Shown: positions 61,361 to 64,000 of the stretch, piece after piece | Position numbering within the stretch: the stretch's first letter is position 1 | Layout of the letters: every line of letters starts with the position of its first letter | Assembly (NCBI GenBank): GCA_910577665.1 | Contig: CAJTOJ010000013.1 | Span: 1-64,000 of the forward strand | DNA length: 64,000 bases | Direction of reading: 5' to 3' | DNA from: an uncultured Acetatifactor sp. | Lineage (GTDB): Bacteria; Bacillota; Clostridia; Lachnospirales; Lachnospiraceae | Program-made: the position numbers and the translations under genes | Notes under the pieces: model-generated | Database searches by the model: none | What the model was told of the DNA's origin: nothing | What the model saw: only the letters and a program-made list of their open reading frames with translations

Positions 61361-61407
61361 GGCGTCAGGGAATCTACTGTTACAGTAGAGTCTTTGACGC
61401 CTTTTTT
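61361..61407 (+). terminator. Leader terminator (attenuator) of pyrG
   Basis: GGCGTCA (61361-61367) pairs with TGACGCC (61395-61401), followed by six T. Inside is a second perfect stem, CTACTGT/ACAGTAG. It stands 96 nt before the pyrG start, as expected for attenuation of CTP synthase. Confidence 0.8.
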
Positions 61408-61502
61408 ATGACAAGTTCAGCCAGTGGGAAGCAATTCCTTAGGGACTTTTATAGAAGGAGCACCCAGAGGAGAAAGAACCATAGGAAAAGCAGGAGGAGA
61501 TC

Positions 61503-63137
61503 ATGGTCAAGTACGTATTTATCACAGGAGGCGTAGTATCGGGGCTGGGAAAAGGAATCACGGCAGCATCTCTGGGACGGCTGCTGAAAGCCAGGGGATA
61601 CCACATTACCATGCAGAAGTTTGACCCTTATATCAATGTGGATCCCGGTACCATGAATCCTATCCAGCACGGGGAGGTATTCGTCACGGACGATGGCACG
61701 GAGACAGATCTGGATCTGGGACATTACGAGCGGTTTATCAACGAGAGCCTGGATGCCAACTCCAATGTGACCACGGGAAAGATCTACTGGTCCGTGCTGA
61801 ACAAGGAGCGTCACGGGGATTACGGCGGGGGCACTGTCCAGGTGATTCCCCATATCACAAATGAGATCAAGGACCGGATCTACAAGGCAAAATCGGAAGA
61901 GGAGAAGACCATCTCCATCATTGAAATTGGGGGAACTGTGGGGGATATTGAGAGCCAGCCCTTCCTGGAGGCCATCCGGCAGTTCCAGTTCGAGGTTGGC
62001 CGGGAGAATGCCGTATTGGTTCATGTATCCCTGATTCCTTACTTGAAGGCTTCCGGGGAGATGAAGACGAAACCTACCCAGATGAGTGTGAAGCAATTGC
62101 AGAATATGGGGCTGTGGCCGGATATCCTGGTGTGCCGCTCCGACTATCCTGTGGATGACCAGATGCGGGAGAAAATCGCCATGTTCTGTAATGTGAAGAA
62201 GGAGCATGTGCTCCAGAATCTGGATGCGGCTTCCCTCTATGAAGTGCCACTTATGATGGAGGAGGAACATTTCGCCCAGGCTGTGTGTGAATGTCTGCGC
62301 ATTCCCTGTCCGGAGCCCGACCTGGACCGGTGGCGGGCCATGGTGGATGACCTCCACGGCTCCTGCCGGGAAGTGACAGTGGCCATTGTGGGAAAATATG
62401 TGGCCCTTCACGATGCCTACCTGTCAGTGGTGGAGGCCCTGCGGCATGGCGGTATCGCCAACCGCACCAGGGTGGAGATCCGGTGGGTGGACGCTGAGGA
62501 AGTGACAAAGGATACCAGGGAAGCGCTCCTTCAGGATGTGGACGGCATCCTGGTGCCAGGGGGATTCGGACAGCGGGGCACGGAGGGCAAGATCCAGGCC
62601 ATCGGCTATGCCCGGGAGAAGGGGATTCCTTACCTGGGGCTGTGTCTGGGAATGCAGCTTGCCATCGTGGAATATGCCCGGCATGTGGCAGGACTTCCCC
62701 AGGCCGCCAGCGCGGAACTGGAGCCGGATACCCCGGACCCGGTGATCGCCCTGCTGCCGGAACAAAGCGGGGTGGAGAACCTGGGAGGGACGCTGCGGCT
62801 TGGCTCTTACCCCTGTGTGCTGGCAGAAGGCTCCCTGGCGCAGCGGCTCTATGGGAAGCGGGAGATTGCGGAGCGTCACAGACACCGCTATGAGGTGAAC
62901 AATGCCTACCGGAAGGGCCTGGAGGAGGGCGGCATGAAATTGTCCGGGCTATCTCCGGACGGCAGGATCGTGGAGATGGTGGAGCTGCCCGGTCATCCTT
63001 TTTTCATAGCCACCCAGGCCCATCCGGAATTCAAATCCAGGCCGGACCAGGCCCATCCCCTGTTTGTGGGACTGGTGGCAGCGGCCCTGGATCATAAGCC
63101 AGGAAGCAGGCAGGGAACTCTGCAGGAAATAGGATGA
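61503..63137 (+). CDS. pyrG: CTP synthase
   Basis: A 544-residue enzyme that makes CTP from UTP with glutamine and ATP. The synthetase half has FITGGVVSGLGKGITAASLG, QKFDPYINVDPGTMNP, IIEIGGTVGDIES and LKTKPTQ-type (MKTKPTQMSV) blocks. The amidotransferase half has GLCLGMQLA (Cys381) and TQAHPEFKSRP with the His/Glu dyad. AGGAGG is upstream. Its leader carries an attenuator hairpin. Confidence 0.97.
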   Translation: MVKYVFITGGVVSGLGKGITAASLGRLLKARGYHITMQKFDPYINVDPGTMNPIQHGEVFVTDDGTETDLDLGHYERFINESLDANSNVTTGKIYWSVLNKERHGDYGGGTVQVIPHITNEIKDRIYKAKSEEEKTISIIEIGGTVGDIESQPFLEAIRQFQFEVGRENAVLVHVSLIPYLKASGEMKTKPTQMSVKQLQNMGLWPDILVCRSDYPVDDQMREKIAMFCNVKKEHVLQNLDAASLYEVPLMMEEEHFAQAVCECLRIPCPEPDLDRWRAMVDDLHGSCREVTVAIVGKYVALHDAYLSVVEALRHGGIANRTRVEIRWVDAEEVTKDTREALLQDVDGILVPGGFGQRGTEGKIQAIGYAREKGIPYLGLCLGMQLAIVEYARHVAGLPQAASAELEPDTPDPVIALLPEQSGVENLGGTLRLGSYPCVLAEGSLAQRLYGKREIAERHRHRYEVNNAYRKGLEEGGMKLSGLSPDGRIVEMVELPGHPFFIATQAHPEFKSRPDQAHPLFVGLVAAALDHKPGSRQGTLQEIG

Positions 63138-63271
63138 AAATGACTGTAGATAATCAGGTAATGGGCTGGATACGGAGGAGAAAGGAAGTGCAATCATCTG
63201 TGCAGACAGAAGAAATATAGAAGAAATCATAGAAGAGATGGCGAATCGAAAAGAGCCAGGAGGAGACAGGT

Positions 63272-64000
63272 ATGCGGCAACAGGTAGAACAGATTGCGAA
63301 AGAGGGGCTGTACCATCCCAGTTTTGAGCATGATAACTGTGGCATCGGTGCAGTGGTGGATATCAAGGGAAGGGCCAGCCACAAGATTGTGGACGATGCC
63401 TTGAAAATCGTGGAGAACTTAGAGCATCGGGCAGGGAAGGACGCGGAGGGGGAGACCGGGGACGGGGTGGGTATCCTGACACAGGTGCCGCACGGATTCT
63501 TCCAGAGAGAATGTGGAAAGCTGGGGATCAGCCTGGGGGAAAAACGGGAGTATGGGGTAGGGATGTTTTTCTTTCCCCAGGAAGAACTACAGCGCAGCCA
63601 GGCAAAGAAGATGTTCGAGATCATAGTGGAGAAAGAGGGGCTACAGTTCCTAGGGTGGCGGGATGTACCGGTTCATCCTGAGGTGCTGGGAGAGAAGGCC
63701 AGAAGCTGCATGCCCTTTATCGCCCAGGGATTTATCCGGAAACCGGACCATATCCCGGCAGGCCTTGCTTTTGACAGGAAGCTCTATGTGGTCAGGCGCG
63801 TCTTCGAACAGTCTAACGCCAATACCTATGTGTCCTCCCTGTCTGGCAGGACCATGGTGTACAAAGGCATGTTCCTGGTGGGACAGCTGCGCACTTTCTT
63901 CGAAGACTTGCAGGATGAGGCGTATGCATCGGCCATTGCCATGGTGCATTCCCGGTTCTCTACCAACACGAATCCGAGCTGGGAGCGGGCCCATCCCAAC
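63272..64000 (+). CDS. gltB: Glutamate synthase large subunit, N-terminal part (cut by window end)
   Basis: 243 residues are visible. The N-terminal class II glutamine amidotransferase domain begins after a short leader; HDNCGIGAVVDIKG holds the nucleophile cysteine (about residue 22), and ENLEHRAGKDAEGETGDGVGI, CMPFIAQGFIRKPD and VHSRFSTNTNPSW are its conserved blocks. The enzyme turns glutamine and 2-oxoglutarate into two glutamates. ATG 63272 follows AGGAG. It continues past the window. With glnN nearby it forms the GS-GOGAT route. The 134-nt gap from pyrG shows no site I can name. Confidence 0.93.
   Translation, partial: MRQQVEQIAKEGLYHPSFEHDNCGIGAVVDIKGRASHKIVDDALKIVENLEHRAGKDAEGETGDGVGILTQVPHGFFQRECGKLGISLGEKREYGVGMFFFPQEELQRSQAKKMFEIIVEKEGLQFLGWRDVPVHPEVLGEKARSCMPFIAQGFIRKPDHIPAGLAFDRKLYVVRRVFEQSNANTYVSSLSGRTMVYKGMFLVGQLRTFFEDLQDEAYASAIAMVHSRFSTNTNPSWERAHPN

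Noticed and set aside
63134..63220. 28-codon ORF overlapping the pyrG stop
   Set aside because: There is no ribosome site and no protein-like pattern; left out of the feature list.

Overview
The window reads as chromosomal DNA of an anaerobic gut-type Lachnospiraceae or related Clostridia. Supporting signs are strong purine-rich Shine-Dalgarno sites, a type III glutamine synthetase, a ptb-buk butyrate pathway, DUF4317 and DUF3892 proteins, MscL with a zinc ribbon, PepF, and a galacturonate pathway with LacI control. Genes are dense and on both strands. I see no rRNA, tRNA, CRISPR array or complete mobile element. The first 2.5 kb looks more AT-rich than the rest and begins with the tail of a tyrosine recombinase, so it may be the end of an integrated element (judged by eye, not computed).

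Layout. 1-2.5 kb: integrase tail, low-molecular-weight tyrosine phosphatase, membrane GT-C glycosyltransferase. 2.8-9.5 kb: divergent TetR regulator, MMPL/RND exporter and a coupled GLUG-repeat surface protein. 9.6-16.2 kb: HAD phosphatase, paired half-size chromate-type transporters, ptb-buk with a tiny ORF between them, KtrB-KtrA potassium uptake. 16.5-22.6 kb: galacturonate catabolism (uxaC, lacI, uxaB, uxaA) with two matching operators. 22.9-30 kb: FIST protein plus soluble chemoreceptor, SGNH hydrolase, flavin reductase, an AraC/epimerase/oxidoreductase cluster. 30-45 kb: solitary cytosine methyltransferase with a decayed gene after it, a PL22-like oligogalacturonate lyase candidate, acyltransferase, divergent Fe-S aldo/keto reductase, GT-C-like membrane protein, epimerases, Ogt, phosphoesterase, then a LytTR regulator / FliD-like / unknown / DUF3892 group. 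45-56 kb: PepF, DUF4317, lipoproteins, MscL, PyrF, GH28 polygalacturonase with a broken esterase upstream. 56-64 kb: GyrI-like protein, GntR-ABC operon, type III glutamine synthetase, CTP synthase and the start of glutamate synthase.

Themes. Pectin use recurs: GH28, a PL22-like lyase, an SGNH esterase candidate, a decayed alpha/beta esterase and the uxaCBA route from galacturonate towards 2-keto-3-deoxygluconate. Nitrogen metabolism closes the window: glnN and pyrG diverge, and each has an intrinsic-terminator hairpin in its leader; gltB follows.

The most unusual non-coding content is repeated structured DNA. There are two dispersed families (four copies of about 145-195 bp, three copies of about 130 bp) whose stems are kept while their sequences vary, and one 364-bp multi-hairpin element that exactly fills the gap between two convergent genes. 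Several promoter/operator pairs can be read directly (LacI x2, GntR/YtrA type, TetR).
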